Source: a virus. From it: a DNA stretch of 26,740 nucleotides. Below, one piece after another: positions 7,323-13,478 of the stretch. Where the stretch lies: the IMG/VR virus record IMGVR_UViG_3300025684_000867, positions 1 to 26,740 of that record; one strand, given 5' to 3'. The stretch's first letter is position 1. Every line of letters starts with the position of its first letter. The notes below the pieces were generated by a model that saw nothing but the letters and a program-made list of their open reading frames with translations, was not told the origin of the DNA and did not search any database. The position numbers and the translations under genes were made by a program.

Positions 7323-7979
7323 TTACTTAACTAGGAACCCTATTCTTGGGTCCTCTAACTGTCCATCTGCATCATCGTACGATTCTATAAAGTTATAACC
7401 GTGCATTTCCATATGTTGTTTCTTTACACCCAGATCTGAAGCCCACACAGGAATGATATGATTATAATCCGGATCGAGAGATGGACGTAAATGTACTTCA
7501 ATAACTTGATTACCTTTAAACTCAACATTAATTACACCAACGTCTCTCAGGCAAACCAACTCATCAGGTACTTCTGGTATATAGTCAGATCTTTTCCACT
7601 CAATAAACTTGGTCAGATTGATAGGCATGTTAGTTCCTTCCCAACAGGAAGATCCTTTCCATGGCTGCAACCACTTACCATTTATCATGTCTCTATCATA
7701 TTGCCACTTGTAGTTTGCAGAATAATGTTTACCAGTTAGATATTCACACCAAAAATAACCTGCAGGTACAGAGCGATCATCACCAGCTTTTATTTCCTTT
7801 ACTTCAGCTCCTACGCCCATACCCGACAGATTGTATATAGGTCTTACAATGTATGTTCCGTCCTTAGTTGGTGCGGTTCCGCTGGGCCCACAATCATAAC
7901 CAAATAGCTCAGCAATGTATAATTTATTAAACCACTTACGGTGGTGAGGATATTTAGAGTATGCGTCATCATCATGCAT
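7323..7979 (-). CDS. Conserved phage protein, possibly ATP-grasp-like
   Basis: A 218-aa protein without a name known to me. It begins with a histidine/aspartate-rich segment (MHDDDAYSKYPHHRKWFNKL). Three segments resemble the nucleotide and metal sites of ATP-grasp enzymes in the right order: YIVRPIYNLSGMGVGAEV (about 43-60, like the glycine-rich lid after the first lysine/arginine), YFWCEYLTGKHYSANY (about 75-90), and INVEFKGNQVIEVHLRP (about 150-166, like the metal-binding E-x-N/H-x-R end). ATP-grasp enzymes join a carboxylate to an amine or thiol. The resemblance is by eye only and the protein is short for the fold. The gene abuts the Sm-like gene (shared base at 7979). Confidence 0.6.
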   Translation of the reverse strand: MHDDDAYSKYPHHRKWFNKLYIAELFGYDCGPSGTAPTKDGTYIVRPIYNLSGMGVGAEVKEIKAGDDRSVPAGYFWCEYLTGKHYSANYKWQYDRDMINGKWLQPWKGSSCWEGTNMPINLTKFIEWKRSDYIPEVPDELVCLRDVGVINVEFKGNQVIEVHLRPSLDPDYNHIIPVWASDLGVKKQHMEMHGYNFIESYDDADGQLEDPRIGFLVK

Positions 7980-8389
7980 TAGTGCAGCTTATCTTTATTG
8001 AATAGGGGTATTACGTTATCAGAATCAGTGTAATATTCATGTAATTTTTTAAGAGCTTCTTCTATATCTTCCGAAGACATAGAAGGTCCTTCTATAGAAT
8101 TATCTCGTTCAGAAACAACTGCCTTATAGTATTGAGATAAAAGAGTTCCATCCGGCTTGGCTTCTCCAATAATATGATTATAATTTAACAGCTGATAATA
8201 AGAGTCACTCTGTTGAAATGCCATCCAAGGTCTAAAAGAATAATATCTATATCCTTCTATAGTATTTTCAGACCTAAGGATCATCATAGCATTTTTAACT
8301 ACAATATAGAAATCCTCACCTTCTGGCTCTTCTATAACTTGAGCGACAATCTCATCCCCATTAGTCAGTCTAAACTGCGTATAATTCAT
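7979..8389 (-). CDS. Small protein with possible Sm-like N-terminus
   Basis: A 136-aa protein. The first 40 residues, FRLTNGDEIVAQVIEEPEGE followed by FYIVVKNAMMI, have the rhythm of an Sm1 motif: a polar NG-D-E-(I/L) turn between strands, then a strand ending in N-A. YSFRPWMAFQQSDSYYQL continues as strands, and the C-terminal 40 residues look helical (SSEDIEEALKKLHEYYT). Sm/Hfq-like proteins bind RNA in ring complexes, but this assignment rests on pattern only. It overlaps uvsW by 4 bp (start inside the end of uvsW) and abuts the next gene, so the three are probably co-translated. Confidence 0.65.
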   Translation of the reverse strand: MNYTQFRLTNGDEIVAQVIEEPEGEDFYIVVKNAMMILRSENTIEGYRYYSFRPWMAFQQSDSYYQLLNYNHIIGEAKPDGTLLSQYYKAVVSERDNSIEGPSMSSEDIEEALKKLHEYYTDSDNVIPLFNKDKLH

Positions 8390-9873
8390 TTTAAGTCAAC
8401 CTTCACCATTTGATAATTAAACCGCTCTCTTTCATATATCTTTACTCTCTCTATAGAATGTAGTAGAGTAAAATTCTTTCTAGCCTTCCAGTGTATATCA
8501 TCTGCTATATCATATAACGTAGTATTTTGTCCATTGTCTGACTTTCGTAACCCCCGACCTATTGATTGAAGGACTTTAATTTGAGATTTTGATGGTGAAG
8601 CAAATATAATGTTATGAAGGTTCCGTATATTAATACCAGTACTAAAGGTGCCTAGACTAGCAACAATAATAGCATTACTCTGTTTCTCTACAATACCTCT
8701 AATAGCTTCACGATCTACTGTATCAGTATCCCCAGATACAAAAAAGACTTTTCTTCCCTCTTCGACTTTATTATTTATCAGTTCATAAAGAGGTTTCCCG
8801 TGCTTATCAACAAGTCGAAATAGGACAAGAGTATTCCCCTTACAGCTAGTAGCCAAATTACGAATAAGACGATTCCGAGAGTTATTTCCCACAATAAAGT
8901 CAATTTCATCTTGATAATCTTTCTTTCCAAACTCTTTACGTACTTCTTCAGAGTAGGTTAGTAATAACACTTTGATATCTAAAGGAGCTAGCGTATTATT
9001 ATCCTGAAGCGCTTTAGTAGTAGTAACCTTATAAACTGGGCCAAAAAGCCCCTCAAGCATTAGCTGATGAGTTTGAGTACCATCTAATGTACCAGTAAAC
9101 CCATATCTATATTTAGCAAGGGTAGATTTGTTCATAATTGAAGATAGAGACTTTGATTTAAATCCATGACACTCATCTCCAAGTATCATTCCAAATTGCT
9201 CAAACCATTTCTTAGGCAATTTGTAGATACTCTGCCAAGTAGAGATAATGACTTGCTTATTAGTTACTTTATCCATACCGGAATATATTTTATGAGCAAC
9301 GTCTGGATGCATACCATAATCTGTAAAATCTTGATGCATCTGCTCTACTAGAGATGTGGTTGGAACTATTATAAGTACTTTAGATGAGTTGATCTCATTA
9401 TTTAAATAGTTAAGGAAATATTTCATGATAAGATAAATCATGAATGACTTCCCTGATCCTGTAGGAGATAGTAGAATTGCTCGAGTTCTTTTTAGGGCTG
9501 TTTCAATCGCATCGAATTGATAATCTCGAGGCTGAAATGGAAGCGTTACGTCTTTTAATAAATCCTCCATATGCTCAGGTTGAAGTTGTTGAGGAATCGG
9601 AAGTCCGTATTGATCCGACTCTTCTGTGTCAACAGAATATGATCGCTCAGATGCAAACTTTAACAAATAAACATACAGCCCAGCGTTTAGCTCTCCAGTC
9701 ATGCGATTAAATAATTTAATCTTCCCATCCCAGACGCGATTCTTATATGCTGGCATAAATTTATAGCCGGGAACAAAAAAACTAAAGTAGTCAGATAGCT
9801 CAGCAGCATAACCAGCCTCGCAATCAACATATAACATACTATAGTCTTTTAAACGTACGGTAAATTCAACCAT
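8386..9873 (-). CDS. uvsW: DNA/RNA helicase UvsW
   Basis: A 495-aa superfamily 2 helicase (T4 UvsW is about 503 aa). The N-terminal double-strand-binding region (1-110) contains FFVPGYKFMPAYKNRVWDGK, which is characteristic of UvsW. Helicase motifs follow: Q-like RDYQ (116-119), Walker A SPTGSGKS (136-143), motif Ia VPTTSLVEQ, DECH (233-236), GFTGTL (258-263), and motif VI SIGRGLRKS near residue 450. UvsW unwinds R-loops and branched recombination intermediates and shifts T4 from origin-dependent to recombination-dependent replication. It overlaps the nuclease gene upstream by 8 bp. Confidence 0.97.
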   Translation of the reverse strand: MVEFTVRLKDYSMLYVDCEAGYAAELSDYFSFFVPGYKFMPAYKNRVWDGKIKLFNRMTGELNAGLYVYLLKFASERSYSVDTEESDQYGLPIPQQLQPEHMEDLLKDVTLPFQPRDYQFDAIETALKRTRAILLSPTGSGKSFMIYLIMKYFLNYLNNEINSSKVLIIVPTTSLVEQMHQDFTDYGMHPDVAHKIYSGMDKVTNKQVIISTWQSIYKLPKKWFEQFGMILGDECHGFKSKSLSSIMNKSTLAKYRYGFTGTLDGTQTHQLMLEGLFGPVYKVTTTKALQDNNTLAPLDIKVLLLTYSEEVRKEFGKKDYQDEIDFIVGNNSRNRLIRNLATSCKGNTLVLFRLVDKHGKPLYELINNKVEEGRKVFFVSGDTDTVDREAIRGIVEKQSNAIIVASLGTFSTGINIRNLHNIIFASPSKSQIKVLQSIGRGLRKSDNGQNTTLYDIADDIHWKARKNFTLLHSIERVKIYERERFNYQMVKVDLK

Positions 9874-10537
9874 TCTCTTTTAATTCTTTATATTTTTGTC
9901 TTACAGCTAAAAACTGTGAGAGATATTGATGAGTATTTATTGTAAAGATTTGAGGTTCATTGTGGTCCACTGTTATAAGAATAACCCCTTGTCTGATGGG
10001 GACACCCGTTCTCTCATAGAAGGCCGCTGCGTAAAACGATGCTTGTATAAAGTAGTTAGTAATCCACTCTATCTTCTTAGGTTTACGAGATGTTTTAAAA
10101 TCTATGATAGAAAGCTCACCATCGAACTCAGCGATGCAGTCTACTTGACCAGCACACTTAAGTTTATCACTATACAGATATTCTTCTTGAAACCATATAT
10201 TGTTTATACGCTTATCTATAATGTCTTTTAGATGACTAAATGTGTAAAGGTTATTAGGCATAACATCTTTATCCCATTCTTTCACATTATCAAGATAGTC
10301 TTCCGCTAGTTTATGAACGGTAGTTCCTCTTGTAGCCGCTTGATGAGAAATTTTATTAGCCTCTTCCTCGCCAACTCGTCTACGCCACTTCATAATACTA
10401 TCTGTACTGAGAATACTTAATACAGTAGTAATAGATGGGTAAGCATTACCATCAGGGGTAAAATACTTACGACCTTTCTCCGTAGTCTTTCTTGTCATCT
10501 TAGGGAGAGTTATACCATGATCAACGTGATTAAACAT
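9866..10537 (-). CDS. PD-(D/E)XK exonuclease, RecB/Cas4-type
   Basis: A 223-aa nuclease with the full RecB-family signature: GTTVH (71-75), an acidic QEEY (117-120), GQVD (130-133), IDFKTS (145-150) and the Q-x3-Y motif IQASFYA (164-170). These residues bind the two metal ions that cleave DNA. The N-terminus includes FTPDGNAYPSITTVLS, usual in phage versions. It lies between uvsY and uvsW with end-to-start overlaps on both sides, pointing to a role in recombination or end processing. T4 has no such gene at this place, but marine T4-like phages commonly do. A Cas4-like role is unlikely because the four-cysteine iron-sulfur pattern is absent. Confidence 0.88.
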   Translation of the reverse strand: MFNHVDHGITLPKMTRKTTEKGRKYFTPDGNAYPSITTVLSILSTDSIMKWRRRVGEEEANKISHQAATRGTTVHKLAEDYLDNVKEWDKDVMPNNLYTFSHLKDIIDKRINNIWFQEEYLYSDKLKCAGQVDCIAEFDGELSIIDFKTSRKPKKIEWITNYFIQASFYAAAFYERTGVPIRQGVILITVDHNEPQIFTINTHQYLSQFLAVRQKYKELKENG

Positions 10538-10980
10538 TAATTACCCGCTTCAAACTGTTTCCATTTTATAATATTGCCGATAGTCTGATGTCGCCAATTT
10601 AGATTGTTTACTATTTCTGTAAGAGTTTCTATTACAGTCTTCCAGTATTGGACTCTTTCTTCGCTTTGCTGAATTTCTGGATCACTGTCATAATAGTAAT
10701 CCATTTCACCTTTCATAATCTTAAGCCCGTCAAATGGGTCAGGCACCCAACCAAGAGCTTCTATAGCATCTTGATCCATTTTACCGTTGTAATATAGCCA
10801 TTTTTGTTTAAGAAGAGTTTTTTGCTTAAATTCCGACCGCTTCTTAGCTAGCTTAGCTTCTGCTAACCACTGTAGATATTTTGCATGTAGAGAAGGTGTA
10901 GCTCTTGACGTTTCATCTAGAGCAGTTCTTTCTATAATACTATCTTTCGCCCACTCGTTCAGAATATGCTGTAAATCCAT
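10537..10980 (-). CDS. uvsY: Recombination mediator UvsY
   Basis: A 147-aa protein (T4 UvsY is 137 aa). It ends IIKWKQFEAGN, matching the conserved R-x-F-E-A-G-(K/N) end of UvsY, and has the central QYWKTVIETLTEIVNNLNWR segment (equivalent to QYW... in T4) and an early KYLQWLAEAKLAKKRSEFK helix. UvsY loads the UvsX recombinase onto gp32-coated single-stranded DNA. An ATG at 10980 follows GAGGATATATT. A late-promoter-like AATAAATA sits at 11006-11013, overlapping the stop of the preceding gene; it is too degenerate to call. Confidence 0.93.
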   Translation of the reverse strand: MDLQHILNEWAKDSIIERTALDETSRATPSLHAKYLQWLAEAKLAKKRSEFKQKTLLKQKWLYYNGKMDQDAIEALGWVPDPFDGLKIMKGEMDYYYDSDPEIQQSEERVQYWKTVIETLTEIVNNLNWRHQTIGNIIKWKQFEAGN

Positions 10981-11008
10981 AATATATCCTCATACTGTAT
11001 ATCGCTAT

Positions 11009-11557
11009 TTATTTAAGTTCAAAAGAAGAAAATCTAAACGATGCTGGAAATGTAATAAATGTGTTATCGCTTAGAGTTGATTCCAGAGTCATATCTCCTA
11101 ATGCTACTGGAATACAGTCTATATATTTTATAGTGCGAACTGTATTATTATGACTAGAAAGAATAGATAGTGTAATATCAGAGTAGGTAGGTGCTAACTC
11201 TGCCGTTCTCTCAGTAGGTAATCTATCTTGCTGTTCTACAAGTCTATTCATCCAATTGTACATTTCTGTATAAGAGTTTAAATTTTCATCCACAATAATT
11301 ATAGCTGTTAATTCAGAAAATGTCAATTTATCTCCTGCAAAAGGTATTGACGAGATTCTCTTAAAAGGTACTTCTACTGGATTTAATCCTAAGTTAGGAT
11401 GAAGCACTGTTTGACAAAAAAACTCTAAGTTAGCAAAATGCTTTCTATCAACAGTGAGTTTAAAAGAAGTAGGCTGTAAAAAGTTTATATTATTTAACCC
11501 AGAAGTGGGATTAGTATCGCTAACATTTACAGATACATTAGGATTTAATGTAGGCAT
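11009..11557 (-). CDS. Tail-tube-like structural protein (gp19/gp54-like)
   Basis: A 182-aa protein with the pattern of phage tube proteins: an early FKLTVDRKHFANLEFFCQTV strand pair, PNLGLNPVEVPFKRISSIPF (the proline-rich loop leading to the inner barrel), GDKLTFSELTAIIIVDENLN, and a W-containing YTEMYNWMNRLV helix. Together these resemble gp19 and its paralogues (such as the gp54 tube initiator), but it is not the main tube gene, which is at 17200-17727. An exact late promoter (11586-11593) 29 bases before the ATG supports a virion role, although it stands next to recombination genes. In some marine T4-like phages this locus has been labelled gp3; I cannot separate these options. Confidence 0.6.
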   Translation of the reverse strand: MPTLNPNVSVNVSDTNPTSGLNNINFLQPTSFKLTVDRKHFANLEFFCQTVLHPNLGLNPVEVPFKRISSIPFAGDKLTFSELTAIIIVDENLNSYTEMYNWMNRLVEQQDRLPTERTAELAPTYSDITLSILSSHNNTVRTIKYIDCIPVALGDMTLESTLSDNTFITFPASFRFSSFELK

Positions 11558-11585
11558 ATTTTTTTCCAGTTATACTATTTACATG

Positions 11586-11593
11586 TATTTATA
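11586..11593 (-). promoter_or_regulatory. T4-type late promoter TATAAATA
   Basis: Exact minus-strand TATAAATA in the context ACATATAAATACATGT, 29 bases upstream of the tail-tube-like gene start at 11557. This is the gp55-dependent late promoter consensus of T4. Confidence 0.8.
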
Positions 11594-11626
11594 TGTAAAA
11601 AAAATACTAAATACTGAAAATAACAG

Positions 11627-11655
11627 TTGCACTTAGTACAAAAAGAGGGTATGAT
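11627..11655 (+). promoter_or_regulatory. Plus-strand sigma70-type promoter 1
   Basis: TTGCAC (11627-11632), a 17-base spacer and TATGAT (11650-11655) on the plus strand. Transcription would start near 11662, about 20 bases before the ATG of the 63-aa ORF. It is close to, and divergent from, the late promoter at 11586-11593. Confidence 0.75.
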
Positions 11656-11681
11656 ATATGTATAAACAGAAAGGCTACAAA

Positions 11682-11873
11682 ATGCAACCAATCACATTCA
11701 CTCAAACAATCGCCAATCAAATCCCTGTAGGTCTTGGTCGTTACGACCAAATCTTCGCAGCTAAAGAATTAATTCTTAAAACAGACTCTGCTATCCTAGC
11801 TACATGCAGAGAGACTCTAGAAGAAATCGAAGAAATTATTTACCAAAGAGAGGGAATTAACAGTTGCACTTAG
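11682..11873 (+). CDS. 63-aa protein of unknown function, plus strand
   Basis: The only credible protein gene on the plus strand. It starts MQPITFTQTIANQIPVGLGR and ends in a charged helix-like segment (CRETLEEIEEIIYQREGINS). The ATG at 11682 is preferred because AAAGG lies 8 bases upstream and because the first in-frame ATG, at 11658, would fall before the expected transcription start of promoter 1. The stop TAG (11871-11873) lies within promoter 2, whose -35 box is inside the final codons. No family is recognised. Codon use looks like that of the neighbouring genes. It may be an early host-takeover protein, but that is only a guess from size and promoter type. Confidence 0.65.
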   Translation: MQPITFTQTIANQIPVGLGRYDQIFAAKELILKTDSAILATCRETLEEIEEIIYQREGINSCT

Positions 11874-11892
11874 GATAAAAAGAGACTATAAT
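11864..11892 (+). promoter_or_regulatory. Plus-strand sigma70-type promoter 2
   Basis: TTGCAC (11864-11869), a 17-base spacer and a consensus TATAAT (11887-11892). The predicted start near 11899 leads straight into the structured RNA; no open frame with a credible ATG follows. Almost the same sequence as promoter 1. Confidence 0.78.
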
Positions 11893-11898
11893 AAGTTA

Positions 11899-12080
11899 TC
11901 AACTGAGGAGATAAGAGACTATTTTGTACATACGTCTGTGTAGAGGCGTTGATCAGCTAAAAGCACTATCTCATGTGAGATGTTAGTTTCAATCGAACTA
12001 GAGCGGCAATGTCAATAAGGCCGTGCGGGGAGATTGGAGATACTAGCTCGGGCGTATGTACAAAATAGTTTTAATAAGTT
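11899..12080 (+). ncRNA. Structured non-coding RNA closed by a 17-bp stem
   Basis: Downstream of promoter 2, ACTATTTTGTACATACG (11918-11934) is the exact reverse complement of CGTATGTACAAAATAGT (12053-12069), a perfect 17-bp stem that three A-U/G-U pairs could extend outward. Hand folding of the enclosed 118 bases gives an inner stem AGCTA/TAGCT (11955-11959 with 12044-12048) and three successive hairpins. These are ATCTC-loop-GAGAT (11968-11981), TAGTT with a 7-base loop and AACTA (11984-12000), and GCGGC/GCCGT (12003-12024). No ORF longer than 20 codons with a plausible start lies inside. The true 3' end is unknown; the GC hairpin at 12089-12106 is a candidate. It does not match any RNA family I can name; tRNA and tmRNA were considered and do not fit. 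Confidence 0.65.
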
Positions 12081-12107
12081 AAAAAAAAGGGCCGCGTGAG
12101 CGGCCCT
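12081..12107 (-). terminator. Rho-independent terminator after the capsid gene
   Basis: On the minus strand GGGCCGC-TCAC-GCGGCCC (stem 12089-12095 with 12100-12106) is followed by eight Ts (12081-12088). It lies 24 bases after the stop of gene 23. On the plus strand the same hairpin is followed by TAGTTATTT, so it may also weakly stop the plus-strand RNA. Confidence 0.93.
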
Positions 12108-12130
12108 AGTTATTTCCGAACTCTTAATTC

Positions 12131-13462
12131 TTATGTTAAGATGTTGTCTACGCGGAAGATTCTGTAGTACTGGTTTGTACGAGCTGTAGCAAGACCATCT
12201 GCAGGTGCAGCACCTACGAATGGGTTAGACGCCATGCCATAACGAGTTTTAAACCCGATACGTGGCTGGAAGTCATTCTCACCTACTGCACGTACCATTG
12301 TGAGCGGTACGTATGGGCAATAGAACAGACCAGCATCATAAGGGTTAGTACCTTTATAACCTACGTTGATATAATCTGTAGTTGCATATGGGTCGATATA
12401 AACGCGGATACGGCCATTCATAACACCTGCGAAAGTATTACCTGTGTCGTCTACGTTCAAGTTGGTTGACAACGCTGGGCTGTAATCCAACATACCGGAA
12501 GCTGCAAGAGCTGAAGCAACATCAGAAGAGCAGATAATAAAGTTACCTTTACCTCTACGAGTTTCTTTTGCGATTGTGTTAGCTTCACGGTCAAGCTGCA
12601 CGCCCAGACCTTTGAACTTCTCTGCTGACCAACGACCATCTGCATCACTTGACAAGTCAAAGATACCTTTGGTTGTTACGTTTGCTTGAAGTGCACCGAT
12701 TTTAGCTTGGCTATTGATTGTGCGAACTACTTCACGGTTAATTTCAGCCAAGATTTCAGTTGACAAGATGTTTGCCAATTCTGTCTCAGCGTCAAGACCG
12801 TGGATAGCTTTCAAATCTTGTGCAAGCTCGAGTGTATACTCTGCTTTCAATGCACGCGACTTCGCTGTCACAGTTGCTTTTTCAATGGTAAAGCCCATTT
12901 CAGCAAATGATTCACCAGTGTTACCTAGTGCTTCAGCTTCTGCTGTAGTGTATGCGTCACCTGTTACTGGTACATAAGATGAACCGGAGTCAGCAATAGA
13001 ACCGCTACCATTTGTATCAGATACACCAGCAAGCCCTGATGGACCTTCTGAACCACCTGAAGTTGTGGACGAGTCACCGGAGAAGTTTACTGCTGCTTCA
13101 TTAAACAGAGCTTCATCACCATTGGATACGCCAGCTTTAGTTGTTTTGTACTTGGACTTCATTGCGAAGATCAAGCCAGTTGGACCTGACATTGGCTGAA
13201 CGCCACAAATGTCATAAGCCATCAAGTTTGGCATCGCACGACGTACAAGTGAAATCAGAATTGGATTCCAGTTAGCAGCTGCACCTGTTGAGTTACCTGC
13301 TGTTTCGTTAAGTTGACCCTGCTCTTGCAAGGCAATTTCTGTATTCTCGAGAACGACTGCGGTTACTGCACGCTTAGAGGCATTTTCAATTACGCCTGCT
13401 GAAGATTCGTTAAGTACCGGAGCCCATTTTTCTACGAGACGGTCATAAGTATTCATTTCCAT
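12131..13462 (-). CDS. 23: Major capsid protein gp23
   Basis: A 443-aa capsid protein (T4 gp23 is 521 aa; marine forms are shorter). Recognisable segments are NWNPILISLVRRAMPNLMAY, DICGVQPMSGPTGLIFAMKS, the EMGFTIEKATVTAKSRALKA region and the C-terminal FFxPR-like ENDFQPRIGFKTRYGMASNP. A likely prohead-protease cleavage site is LNE (residues 51-53), fitting the (L/I)-x-E consensus and removing a 53-residue delta-like peptide just before the conserved core. The ATG at 13462 has GGAG 8 bases upstream. It is followed by a strong terminator, as expected for the most abundant late product. Confidence 0.98.
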   Translation of the reverse strand: MEMNTYDRLVEKWAPVLNESSAGVIENASKRAVTAVVLENTEIALQEQGQLNETAGNSTGAAANWNPILISLVRRAMPNLMAYDICGVQPMSGPTGLIFAMKSKYKTTKAGVSNGDEALFNEAAVNFSGDSSTTSGGSEGPSGLAGVSDTNGSGSIADSGSSYVPVTGDAYTTAEAEALGNTGESFAEMGFTIEKATVTAKSRALKAEYTLELAQDLKAIHGLDAETELANILSTEILAEINREVVRTINSQAKIGALQANVTTKGIFDLSSDADGRWSAEKFKGLGVQLDREANTIAKETRRGKGNFIICSSDVASALAASGMLDYSPALSTNLNVDDTGNTFAGVMNGRIRVYIDPYATTDYINVGYKGTNPYDAGLFYCPYVPLTMVRAVGENDFQPRIGFKTRYGMASNPFVGAAPADGLATARTNQYYRIFRVDNILT

Positions 13463-13478
13463 AATAGGATCTCCTGGG

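Larger units (their letters stand above)
11621..11873 (+). repeat. Direct repeat TAACAGTTGCACTTAG (two copies, each a promoter core)
   Basis: The 16-base sequence TAACAGTTGCACTTAG occurs at 11621-11636 and again at 11858-11873. In both copies it is followed by two or three different bases, then AAAAAGAG, three bases and a -10 box (TATGAT or TATAAT). The similarity covers about 36 bases. The second copy also encodes the last codons and stop of the 63-aa ORF. The feature span covers both copies and the interval between them. Confidence 0.9.

Noticed and set aside
11924-11986. 20-codon frame from a TTG, with GAGGAG upstream at 11905-11910, inside the structured RNA
   Set aside because: TTG start, spacing of 13 bases from the GGAG, and the start is buried in the 17-bp stem; not a credible gene.
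11984-12000. T-arm-like hairpin suggesting a tRNA
   Set aside because: No 7-bp acceptor stem, anticodon arm or D arm at the right spacing could be found around it on either strand. No other tRNA was recognised in the window.
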